Positions 55,029 through 64,000 of a DNA stretch of 64,000 bases are shown piece by piece. Origin of the DNA: Blastomussa wellsi. Taxonomy: Eukaryota; Cnidaria; Anthozoa; Scleractinia; Plerogyridae. The notes beneath the pieces were generated by a model, which worked only from the letters and a program-made list of their open reading frames with translations, was not told where the DNA came from and ran no database searches. Where the stretch lies: positions 39,747,331 through 39,811,330 of the forward strand of contig OX393561.1 in the NCBI GenBank assembly GCA_947652115.1, read 5' to 3'. Made by a program: the position numbers and the translations under genes. Position 1 is the first letter of the stretch. Each line of letters starts with the position of its first letter.

Positions 55029-57223
55029 ACGACTCAAAGACCCGAAGTTCGAGCGACGACAAGGCGTGTAGAGAGGAAAATTTGTTTGTTTTGAGCGGCC
55101 GCGGTGTTTATGTTTCTGGTCTGATTAATCACACTCGTGTGTCGCTCCTTTTGGATACCGGCGCGACGTCGAGCATTCTAAACGAAGAAACATGGAAGAA
55201 GAGTGGTCAATACCGCCCGGAAAAGCTTCAAAAGTTCAATGCGTCGCTGACGGTTGCAAATGGAGAAAAGTTAGCTGTACAGGGCAGAACAGTAATAAAC
55301 GTGCGCTTCGGAAATTCATTATTCCGAGTACCTATGTTGGTTGTTCGTGACATCCCTCACGCATGTATTCTGGGATCGGATTTCTTTGAACGGGAATCTT
55401 GCCAAATCTTGTACGATGTTGGAACGCTCGTGGTTCAGGGTGAAGAAATTCCAATCTTTTATGAGCGAAAGGCCCCAAGCGTATGCCGTGTTGTAGTTGA
55501 AGAGGAAGTTGAGTTGAAAGCGGGCACCGAAGTTGTTTTGTGTGGAAAATTGGAACCTGGATTCGAGCGGAACAATGGGACTCCAGGGATCCTGGAAGGA
55601 CACCGGAAAAACACAGCCGCAAAGCTTACAAGTAGATTCTGCATAGCACGCTCCCTGATCGTTCCGAAGGAAGGAAAAACTCCCATTCGTATGGCAAACT
55701 TCTCAGACCAAACCATGTTGTTAAGGCCAGGTCAAACTGTGGCTCAGTTTTATCCTCTTGATCGTGTCGATGCTTCAGTAAATTTGTTTGATTTGGAAGA
55801 AAAACCTTCAGAAAGGGAGACAAAACAGGATCCTAGAGTAGAAATGCCCCCCTCCGACCCACCTGTCGTGAAACAAGAGATCCGTGCTGACTTTTCTGGA
55901 CTTTCAGAGGGGGAGAAGCAATCGTTTAATGGCCTGCTAGAAGAATATAGAGATTTGTTCGCCACGGGGAATGGCAATTTAGGTCGCACTGATTTGTTAG
56001 AACACACCATTGACACCGGTTCAGCCACTCCAGTCAAGCAAGCACCTCGTCGACTCCCTCCATTCAAACGAGATGAGGTCGACAGACAGCTCTCAGACCT
56101 CTTAGCACAAGGGAGAATGGAACCATCCAACAGCCCCTGGAGTAGCCCCATTGTGTTGGCCAAAAAGCACGATGGAGGCTATCGCCTGTGCATAGACTAC
56201 AGGAAGCTTAACTCCGTAACTGTTAAAGATGCTCAACCCCTTCCGAGGTCAGATGACATCTTGGAATCCTTGGGTGGTGCAAAGTGGTTTAGCTGCCTTG
56301 ACCTTGCCTCAGGGTACTGGCAAGTTCCTGTCGCAAAAAGAGACCGCCCAAAAACTGCGTTTGTCACACATCGGGGTCAGTTTCAGTGGACCTGTTTGCC
56401 CTTTGGGGTAACCAATGGACCTGGAACATTTACCCGGCTGATGAATCTTGCATTACAAGGTCTGACCTGGAAAGAGTGTTTGGTCTACCTAGATGACATC
56501 ATCATCATGTCGGGCACCTTTGAGGAACACTTGTCTCGCCTTCGCTCTGTCTTTGAAAGGCTGCGAGAGGCCGGGCTGAAATTAAAATCATCAAAGTGCA
56601 TCTTTCTTCAACGTCAAGTTTCTTTCTTGGGGCACGTTGTTTCGGCTGAGGGGATACAAACCGATCCCGATAAAGTAGCTGCTGTCCGTGACTGGCCTAC
56701 TCCAACAAGTATTTCCGAGCTGAAAGGGTTCTTGGGCCTTGTAACATACTACAGACGATTCATCCCCAGTTTTTCTGCAAAAGCAGAACCACTAAACTGT
56801 TTGACAAGGAAAGGAGTAGAGTTCAAGTGGGGACCCCAACAAGAGAAAGCCTTCTGCGAACTGAAACATCACCTCATGAACCCACCAGTATTAGCCTATC
56901 CAGATTTCAGTGAAACCAGTGGCCAATTCATCCTTGATACTGATGCAAGTAGTGGTCATGGTATTGGTGCCGTGCTCTCGCAAATGCAATCTGATGGCAC
57001 AGAGCGTGTTCTTGCTTACGGAAGTCGTGCATTACACTGCCATGAGAGAAATTATTGTGCAACCCGTCTTGAGATGCTTGCCCTGGTTGACTTCATTGAT
57101 CACTTCCGTTATTACCTTCTTGGGCGAAAGTTTCTCGTGCGAACAGACCATCATGCCTTAAAGTGGCTGATGTCGTTTAAACAACCAGAGGGACAGGTAG
57201 CACGGTGGCTGGAAAGGCTCTAA
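54929..57223 (+). CDS. pol: Retrotransposon pol, first part: protease, reverse transcriptase, RNase H
   Basis: The open frame overlaps gag by 100 nt in the minus-one frame; the real pol start is a frameshift, not the ATG at 54929. Protease: LLLDTGATSSIL near 55150. RT: SPWSSPIVLAKKHDGGYRLC, SCLDLASGYWQVPV, and the active-site YLDD in CLVYLDDIIIMSG near 56490. RNase H: TDASSGHGIGAVLSQ near 56940 and RTDHHALKWL near 57145. The frame then meets TAA at 57221-57223 inside a block that is normally continuous in this family. Coding resumes in the same frame just after it, so the break is a single base change or a sequencing error. Confidence 0.9.
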   Translation: MLSLSELRPLCSRLSQFIGKRTEGPAEGQPVPLNDSKTRSSSDDKACREENLFVLSGRGVYVSGLINHTRVSLLLDTGATSSILNEETWKKSGQYRPEKLQKFNASLTVANGEKLAVQGRTVINVRFGNSLFRVPMLVVRDIPHACILGSDFFERESCQILYDVGTLVVQGEEIPIFYERKAPSVCRVVVEEEVELKAGTEVVLCGKLEPGFERNNGTPGILEGHRKNTAAKLTSRFCIARSLIVPKEGKTPIRMANFSDQTMLLRPGQTVAQFYPLDRVDASVNLFDLEEKPSERETKQDPRVEMPPSDPPVVKQEIRADFSGLSEGEKQSFNGLLEEYRDLFATGNGNLGRTDLLEHTIDTGSATPVKQAPRRLPPFKRDEVDRQLSDLLAQGRMEPSNSPWSSPIVLAKKHDGGYRLCIDYRKLNSVTVKDAQPLPRSDDILESLGGAKWFSCLDLASGYWQVPVAKRDRPKTAFVTHRGQFQWTCLPFGVTNGPGTFTRLMNLALQGLTWKECLVYLDDIIIMSGTFEEHLSRLRSVFERLREAGLKLKSSKCIFLQRQVSFLGHVVSAEGIQTDPDKVAAVRDWPTPTSISELKGFLGLVTYYRRFIPSFSAKAEPLNCLTRKGVEFKWGPQQEKAFCELKHHLMNPPVLAYPDFSETSGQFILDTDASSGHGIGAVLSQMQSDGTERVLAYGSRALHCHERNYCATRLEMLALVDFIDHFRYYLLGRKFLVRTDHHALKWLMSFKQPEGQVARWLERL

Positions 57224-59446
57224 GAATATGACTTCACTGTTGAGCACCGTCCTGGGATCAGTCATGCTAACGCCGATGCACTGTCCCGGAGGCCTAGACG
57301 AAAACATGGAAGTTGTCCATCATGTGGTGATACTGAATATGTTTCAGCAGCATTCCTGCGACAGAGCAAGGAGAAAGAGGGGACGTCCGAGACCCCGGAA
57401 AGAACATTTTCATGGGCAACGGCCGAAATTGCTCAGGCTCAACGCAGTGACCCGGATATTAGCCCAGTGATTGCAAGGATGGAAGAAGGCCAACCCAAAC
57501 CATCGCCTGGCGAACTTCTCCGTTTCAGCCCCATCTCTAGGGCAATATGGGCACAACACGAACTACTCGAGTTAAAGGACAATGTACTGCGAATTCGCCC
57601 AAAGGAGGAGTCAACGAACCTGAAACCCAGAATCGTCCTCCCGGAACCTCTGGTAAAACCAGCACTGCAACGGCTACATGATGGGGTGGAGGGGAGCCAC
57701 CTTGGCCAGCTCAAAACGCTACGGAAACTCCAAGCCAGATTCTGGAGACCCGGTCTTGCAAAGACTGTGAAAGATTACTGTACCGCTTGTTTAACCTGTG
57801 CTGCGTGCAAGCCCCCCAGGAAAACGCCTAAGGCACCGCTCCGCCCCATCCCTTCTTACCCTTTCCAGCGACTTCACATTGATATCATTGGTCCACTTCC
57901 CAGAACCAAACGTGGAAACCGTTACATTCTGACTGTCCAGTGTTCATTTACAAAGTGGGTAGAAGCCTACGCCATACCAAATCAAAGAGCCAAAACGTGT
58001 GCACGAGTACTGGTGGACAACTGGGTTTATCGGTATGGCGCACCCGATATCATCCATTCTGACCAAGGACGCAATTTTGAATCCCACCTCTTTAGTGAGC
58101 TTTGTCAAATGCTCGAAATCAGAAAAACCAGAACAACCCCATATCACCCAGCTGGGAATGGACAGGTGGAGAATGCCAACAAGAGTATCAAGGGGCTGTT
58201 AATGGCAAAAGTGGAAAGTGATCCTGACACATGGGACCAACACCTTGGGCCTTGTATGATGGCATACCGAAGTAGTGAGCACATCTCAACCGGGTACACC
58301 CCATTTACCCTTATGTTTGGCCGGGAAATGCGACTTCCCCTAGATGTCATGGTGGGTAATCCAGACGACGCAGCCCCTGATCGGTATGGAGAGTACGTCT
58401 CAAAGTTGAAGAATCAACTCTCCGATGCGTTCCAGGATGTCCGTCAGCACCTGAAAACAGCACAACAGCGCCAGAAAGAGTACTTCGACCGAGGAGTGAA
58501 GGAGCGCCTCTACCAACCCGGGGACCAGGTATTCCTGTTCGACCCGCAGCTGAAACCTGGTGAGGCGGCCAAATTTCACCGAAAATGGAAGGGGCCCTAT
58601 GAAGTGTTGGCACGTACAACTGAGGTCAACTACCGCATCAAGAGACCACAAGATCCTGTAAGCCGCTCCAAGGTTGTCCATTTCGATAACCTAAAGCTAT
58701 ACCAACGTAGGCAACCAGAGGTGCAAGTGAGTCAGAAGAATCAGAGTGGCCGCGAGCGGGGCAACAAAGAGAAGGAGAGGGGAACAGTTCTTAAATCTCT
58801 AGAGAGGCGAGGCACCAATTGTGGGGATGACCTTAGTGAAGATAGAGATGAAGATGAACTTCCAGACTTCTGCCTTCCCATACCAGAGCCAGTAGTGACC
58901 GGACAACAAGCAATCCAGGACCCTGAGTACAATGGAAGTCGCAAGGTTGATGTATCGACAGCGAATGAAGTGGGCAACCTTGATGGAACTCATCAGTCAG
59001 ATGACCATCAGCCAGAAGGCATTTCGCCTCCAGGAAGTCAAGTAGGAGACGTTGACCCTGGTCTTTCTGCTCAGGCCAACCCTGGTGCAGAGGGTGACGT
59101 AGAAGAGAGCACCACTTATACAAGGCAGGAGAATGGATTGGAGAGTACACTTGTCGCGGACGGTGATGTGGGGCAGGCCGAGGAGAGAGTTGGCAGGCCT
59201 GACCCAACTGCCCAAAGACCACCACCAGCTGCTTCACGCCCAAAGAGAGTAACACGCCCCCCGGATCGCTATGGAGACTGGGAACTTAACACCGTATGTT
59301 CTTCTGGTTATCCCATGGCCCTCAAGAACAAGGTTGAAGGTCTCAGGGCTTTCTTCCAGGAGCAGGAAAATCGAGTACTCTGTTTTAAATCAGATTATGT
59401 GCAAAAAGCTCGACAGCTGAGGATCAAGGACATATTGAAACATTGA
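57224..59446 (+). CDS. pol: Retrotransposon pol, second part: integrase
   Basis: Same frame as the first part, open from the stop to 59446. It begins with the end of RNase H (DFTVEHRPG and ADALSRRP). The integrase zinc domain HDGVEGSHLG...CTACLTCAACK (about 57675-57810) is followed by the DDE core: HIDIIGP near 57875, HSDQGRNF near 58055, and GNGQVENANKS near 58155. A GPY-like block (KWKGPYEVLARTTEVNYRIK, near 58590) follows. The last 250 residues are acidic and low in complexity, ending with the tail-like PKRVTRPPDRYGDWE. This part would not be made unless the stop is read through or is an error. Confidence 0.9.
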   Translation, partial: EYDFTVEHRPGISHANADALSRRPRRKHGSCPSCGDTEYVSAAFLRQSKEKEGTSETPERTFSWATAEIAQAQRSDPDISPVIARMEEGQPKPSPGELLRFSPISRAIWAQHELLELKDNVLRIRPKEESTNLKPRIVLPEPLVKPALQRLHDGVEGSHLGQLKTLRKLQARFWRPGLAKTVKDYCTACLTCAACKPPRKTPKAPLRPIPSYPFQRLHIDIIGPLPRTKRGNRYILTVQCSFTKWVEAYAIPNQRAKTCARVLVDNWVYRYGAPDIIHSDQGRNFESHLFSELCQMLEIRKTRTTPYHPAGNGQVENANKSIKGLLMAKVESDPDTWDQHLGPCMMAYRSSEHISTGYTPFTLMFGREMRLPLDVMVGNPDDAAPDRYGEYVSKLKNQLSDAFQDVRQHLKTAQQRQKEYFDRGVKERLYQPGDQVFLFDPQLKPGEAAKFHRKWKGPYEVLARTTEVNYRIKRPQDPVSRSKVVHFDNLKLYQRRQPEVQVSQKNQSGRERGNKEKERGTVLKSLERRGTNCGDDLSEDRDEDELPDFCLPIPEPVVTGQQAIQDPEYNGSRKVDVSTANEVGNLDGTHQSDDHQPEGISPPGSQVGDVDPGLSAQANPGAEGDVEESTTYTRQENGLESTLVADGDVGQAEERVGRPDPTAQRPPPAASRPKRVTRPPDRYGDWELNTVCSSGYPMALKNKVEGLRAFFQEQENRVLCFKSDYVQKARQLRIKDILKH

Positions 59447-59588
59447 GTTTAAAGTGAGGTTGTTACAAAACCTCAGGACTACCGGACAGTGACATCTCTC
59501 TAGTAAATGTTAAGCCAAGTGAACATTTTTCTAGAACTTTAAACAGGGTAGTGTCGTTACCATTGTTAAAGTCACAGTGTCGACCCTT

Positions 59589-59604
59589 TAGAAGGAGGGG
59601 ATGA
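59589..59604 (+). other. Polypurine tract
   Basis: AGAAGGAGGGGATGA directly precedes the 3' LTR. It is the expected primer for plus-strand synthesis. Confidence 0.8.
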
Positions 59605-59755
59605 TGTAATAGTAGGTCACGTGACAGTTTTTGGGGCGAAAACACTCGACTGTATTTTGAGTTCAGTATTAAAAGCAAGTGTGACGGTTGCTCAGTTTGC
59701 CCGTTATTTCTGCTATCCGTTCGTTCTGTTTGTCGACTATTTGCCGTTTATTACA
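59605..59755 (+). repeat. 3' LTR
   Basis: 151 bp, read as identical to the 5' LTR, ending TTATTACA and followed by GTTG of the target duplication. Confidence 0.92.
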
Positions 59756-62700
59756 GTTGTAAGAATGAAATCTCACATCTCGTCATTGTTCCAAGCAGAC
59801 AAGATAGTACAGTTCATAAAGTTACTGCTAGCACAGTTATTTCGTCCTCCCCTTTGGCAGCATTTTTACCATTTAGGTATACTAGTTTAGTTTTAACACA
59901 CCATCATGACGACATTTTTGCAGTATGCTGAAAAAATTACCAAGCTTTAATTGGTCAAGAACAGCTTTCGGAAGTAAAGGGGGCTTGTTTGGCCGAGAGT
60001 TTTAAGCATATGCATTCATAAGGCCTATTGCACAACCTAAAAACATCGCGCGTAAAAACAGGGAGTTATATTATTTTTGTGTTTATTGTTTTATGAGCCG
60101 AAGATGAGTTTATTTTAGTTTTCAACTGCTATAAATATATGCTCCTGTGCAAGAAAACAATTTTATGAGCCGCAGGAGGGGGTGGGGGTAAACTTAAACC
60201 ATTTTATTTGAAATCATGCATTATTAAATTGTCCACGGTTTTCGACTAGTAAACTGAATTTGTGAAGTCTTGCTTTGGTTAGAAATTTTTGCCACATGAC
60301 TAAATGGAGTTAGCCAGAGGCAACATATTTATATCACGACCGATGCTGTTGTTATCACAGTGTACACTCGAAAAAAAAAACGAGCAAAAGTAACTGAGAA
60401 AAGTCGAAATCGTAAAAGACATTCATTTGTTTCTTAAGATATGACTCGGCAAAACGTGTCTGTTAATATTCATTATCTTGACTTTAAAAGTATAAAGCTG
60501 GAAGATAATCCACCAACGTAACACAGAAATCCAGGATTCAGGAAAAGTCTGACTATCAGGGCTGATTAAACCCCAAAATGAGAGTAATCTGGCTTTTATT
60601 GACCCCTAAAAGACACCAAAATACCAAAAATAAAATTTCTATATCGAGATAAGATAATTTTATTCATACACGTCATTTCCATCCGCCTTATTAAACTGTT
60701 ATCAACTAACCGTGCACCCACCTACCTAATTACAAGCACAAGATAATAACAATAGGGTATTAACATGACTTTTTGAGGGATTATTGTTTTTTGGCGCCCG
60801 CGTAGTGTCATTTGCGGCCCGAGCGCGACAAACAAACAATTTAGTAAAGTTTTCAAGAATACAAGTAAGAACTTACTTCGCGCTGAAAATGTTATAACTG
60901 TAAAAGCCGGACCGATATGTTTTGAACAGGTGTAGAACTTAGCGGATATAGCTATGATCTCTCTGAAAATAATCGCCAAAGAACTCATGGATAATCATAA
61001 TATTTAACGAACTTACGGTTTACAGTTCATCTTCGGTGTAAAATTCCCGTAGTACTCCAGCCGAGCTATTAATTTTGCTCGACCGTTCGCTTCTAATAAA
61101 ATAAATAAGCAAAATAAGACAGAAAACAAGCGAACCCAGTGGGAAATTAGCCAACCCGGTGACTTTTTTCCCGAAAACCCAGTGAGGATAAAGATTCCAC
61201 TGGGTCTGTTACAGAAGGGTGTATCTTGAGAGCAAAAATTGAGAATCACTGAGCTGCTAAGAGGCTTACGTATTTGTCAGTGTGACTGTTTATCAGGATG
61301 CAATGCAAATTTGAGCGTGCATCAATGTCTAATATATTTGCGCTAAGTGAAACATAATTATATGAGTTCGAGCATGCTCAATTTCTTAACCGAATATAGA
61401 AATATATACGTTCGATTGGAATTCCATTTCATCGACTATATCGGCAATTGTCAAAGCGCGGCAGCCTTCAGTTGCTCTTGTGAACCAACAGTATGATTAT
61501 TTATCGTGTCTATGTGAATTTTCCACCGTGAGCAAGAGTAATTGCGACAAAGTCAAACATGTCATTCACTTTCCTTAATGGCTCTGCGCTGGGATATAAA
61601 TTAAATTCCTGAGTTCTTAAATCGAAGTCTTTCCCAACCAGAGCTCAGCAAGATATGAAAAATTATCGTTATGGCCCCACAAGAAAAAGATGAGATGTTT
61701 ATAGTTATTGAAGATCTCCTGAGCGTGTGGGGTTTCTTGAACAAACACACTGAATTTTGCTTCTATTTTTCCGATTCAGTTGTGTACTGAAATAGACAAT
61801 TTGATAAAGTGAGAAATTTCCCATGTCAATTTCGACGAAAATTTAGATGTTTCTACAAAAAATCGCATGGAAATGAGTGTCACTTAAACTTCGCTTTGAA
61901 TGAAAATGTGAATCGATAAACAAGCAAACACGGCAGGCCATATATTAGTTGACCATCGTTAAAACTTCCTCTGTCTCGGATCATCAAGGAATATTTTAAA
62001 AGCTCCGTAGCTGCTTAAAGACCGATGAAACCTCGTTCTCTGAATTAGTATATATTTTACCAATAAGAAATTAATTTAACTGTTTTTGACGGATTTATTC
62101 GAAAGGCATCTTACTTGGTAATAAACGAAGGTGCATTTTCCATATGATAAACTTGAGTAACTCTACCACACAGGGAACATCAAGGGCTTAGGATAAATGA
62201 GTTGCTTTACGAAAATAAAAATAATGAACCATAGATTGCTCCAAATTCAGAAGCCTGAAAGCGCTTTTGAAATGAGGTTTACGAATTTAAATATTCCTAG
62301 CAGTTTCTGAGTAAGACCATTCTCATTAAAAACCAAGCAAAAAAGTTTTAAATATATATTTTACCTGAGTTTGCAGTAACTCTTTGCATAGAGCATAACA
62401 TTGTGGAATTGAACACTATATAGGAACATGAATCATATAAGGTAACCTACCTCTTATTATCGGCGGGACACCAATTGTTACAGTGATAAAACCCGTTTTC
62501 TAACTGCCATTTGAACGCATTTGAACGCCAATCGATGCGTGTAAAGATTATCAAAGAGATCTTAAAGTTTTTTTTTTCTCATACGCTGCCAGAACACGAT
62601 AGAATGCCGGTGGCAGCATACATATGTAAAACTATCTATAGTGTCAGTTAGAACATGACGTACTGACGAAATTAATTAAAAATTGCAAACATGATGAATA

Positions 62701-63075
62701 TCACCTGCGGAGAAGTCAGTATTGATAATTCCTGGACGTTTTTTGAAATTTTGGGAATAATTAAAGGATAAGTAATTTGACCATGTAACAACATGAGATG
62801 TTAAAGTATGATATACTAGTTAAACCAATTTTTTTTTAAAAAAAATAACGGTTTGTTTTTGCCGTATTCAGAAGTATAATAAATTGAAATTAACTATCCT
62901 TTTCTATTTACATTGTTTTTTATTAATTAGAATTACTTACGTTGTTAAAGTGAGAAACGGCTCGCATATATCGCGAGTGATAGATATTTAATTTGATTTA
63001 CCCTGAAATGTCGAGTAGGTCTCAACGTTAGTCTCACAATTAAACGCACAATTTCCCTTGAATAAAAGTGTCTTA

Positions 63076-63247
63076 TACACCTTATTCCAAAGTGGCTACC
63101 ATCTTAATATTCTTTTGTTGGTACTCAAATTAGCCCTTCTTGCCTCGTTTTTAAGTTCAAAAATCAAAAGAATATATTATCTCGAACGAGGCAACAAGGG
63201 CCAACTTGTGTGTGCATATATCAGCGGCCATTTTGGAATAAGGTGTA
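63076..63247 (+). mobile_element. 172-bp MITE, copy 2
   Basis: Ends TACACCTTATTCC and GGAATAAGGTGTA. It is the reverse-oriented partner of 31548-31719 with the same length, and both copies have TA next to the CACC ends. Confidence 0.8.
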
Positions 63248-63741
63248 TATTGCTAATGTTTTGTGGAGTTTGAGAATACTGAGTCCTAGGGGCGAACTGA
63301 ACTTGATGACAAACATCTGGCTCTCGCCGCGTTGCCGTTTTGTGGGGCTGAACTGCTTTAATTGGGGAATTTCCAGGCTTTTCACCTGCTATCGTGGGGT
63401 ATTTACTGCGCATACCCCATAGAAGGCACTGAACAAAATGATTTCCACTTAGATTATGATTATGATAACAGAGTCATTTTCACTTGAGCGTCGAAAGTAA
63501 TTCGTATTTCTTGGGTTTGCCTTGCTGTGGCTACTGGAAGTGGTTTCAGAAGCTCAGATCTGGTGTTAGTTGTATCACGCGTCCTTCTTGTAGAACTAAG
63601 CACACGCAAGAATTTGTCACTTACAAGTACATCTAGTAACTTGCACTGTTTTTTACGCGATATAGTTTTGTATTTATATCTTAGTAGTTATTGTATTTAT
63701 ATTTAGTATTATATAATATTGTATGTAACTCAGTAATTCAG

Positions 63742-63803
63742 CTCTTGAATCTCTTTATGGTGGCCAATTCACATTATCAACCCAGTTGATAAAACCAAAT
63801 TAT
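63742..63803 (+). mobile_element. 62-bp Penelope-like tail with 9-bp target duplication
   Basis: CTCTTGAATCTCTTTATGG and CAACCCAGTTGATAAAACC are the last 60 bp of the terminal sequence seen at 51445-51510. The fragment is flanked by GTAATTCAG at 63733-63741 and 63804-63812, so it looks like a severely truncated insertion, not a deletion remnant. Confidence 0.7.
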
Positions 63804-64000
63804 GTAATTCAGTCTTATGTTGTGTATATTGCTGCAATGAGTTTTTAATAAACAGTCATTATTTATTATTATAAGCTCGAGCCACTTTCTCAACCATTTA
63901 AGCCCGTAAAACTAAAGCCAATCATGACTATGCTGCGCACGTTTTCCTGCGCTCAGCAGCTGTCAAGTTCAATTGCTTTGAATGTTGATTGGTTCACTTG

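Larger units (their letters stand above)
53837..59755 (+). mobile_element. Ty3/gypsy LTR retrotransposon, nearly complete, 5.9 kb
   Basis: Two 151-bp LTRs that I could not tell apart bound gag and pol. The target duplication is GTTG (53833-53836 and 59756-59759). A primer site follows the 5' LTR and a purine tract precedes the 3' LTR. Domain order is gag, protease, RT, RNase H, integrase, which is the Ty3/gypsy order. No chromodomain and no envelope frame are seen. One in-frame stop breaks pol. Identical LTRs and an intact duplication suggest recent insertion. Confidence 0.93.
59760..64000. other. Intergenic region at the right end
   Basis: AT-rich. Apart from the 172-bp MITE and the Penelope tail I see no recognisable feature. 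Short open frames on both strands (for example 60722-60988 and 61013-61249, minus strand) have no motif, no splice context and no repeat support. Confidence 0.5.

Noticed and set aside
1..64000. CRISPR arrays, bacterial operons or phage genes
   Set aside because: No regularly spaced repeats of that kind, and all real genes have spliceosomal introns.

Overview
The window looks like nuclear DNA of a cnidarian, most likely a hexacoral such as a stony coral. The reasons are AT-rich sequence, metazoan genes split by repeat-filled introns, GT-AG splice sites, a large polycystin-1/REJ-type gene, and a dense load of tRNA-derived SINEs, MITEs, Penelope-like fragments and a Ty3/gypsy element. Species assignment is inference; nothing here identifies it directly.

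Layout. (1) 744-8746, plus strand: a six-exon gene encoding a 323-residue CaMKII/CASK-like kinase domain. It has lost three catalytic residues (HRD to HRN, the catalytic-loop Asn to Lys, DFG to GFG), so it is predicted to be a pseudokinase. Its introns hold a LINE fragment, a tandem repeat, several MITEs and a Penelope-derived insert carrying a hammerhead-like motif. (2) 10105-12256, plus strand: a two-exon pyruvate dehydrogenase phosphatase (PDP1, PP2C family), 568 residues, with a mitochondrial-type N-terminus. (3) 12257-16921: intergenic, with MITEs, microsatellite DNA and a SINE. (4) 16922-50572, minus strand, convergent with PDP1: a polycystin-1-like gene. I could assemble 26 coding exons whose phases all agree and whose lengths sum to 9642 nt (3213 residues). 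Its order is signal peptide, PKD repeats, REJ region, GPS, first membrane helix, PLAT, ten more helices, and a polycystin channel domain that keeps a PKD2-like LGD pore motif. (5) 50620-53832: intergenic, with a Penelope-like 3' end fragment. (6) 53837-59755, plus strand: a nearly intact Ty3/gypsy retrotransposon with 151-bp LTRs that look identical, a GTTG target duplication, a tRNA-Leu-type primer site, gag, and a pol frame broken by one in-frame stop. (7) 59760-64000: intergenic, with a 172-bp MITE and a 62-bp Penelope tail flanked by a 9-bp duplication.

The three host genes are not an obvious functional unit. The polycystin is a membrane protein that could conduct cations. PDP1 activates the mitochondrial pyruvate dehydrogenase complex. 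The pseudokinase resembles calcium/calmodulin-regulated kinases. The most unusual signals are the triply degenerate pseudokinase, the polycystin-1-type protein with a channel-like pore, and the Penelope-linked hammerhead-like motif inside an insert with a 12-bp target duplication. All calls come from reading the sequence; no alignment or database search was run.
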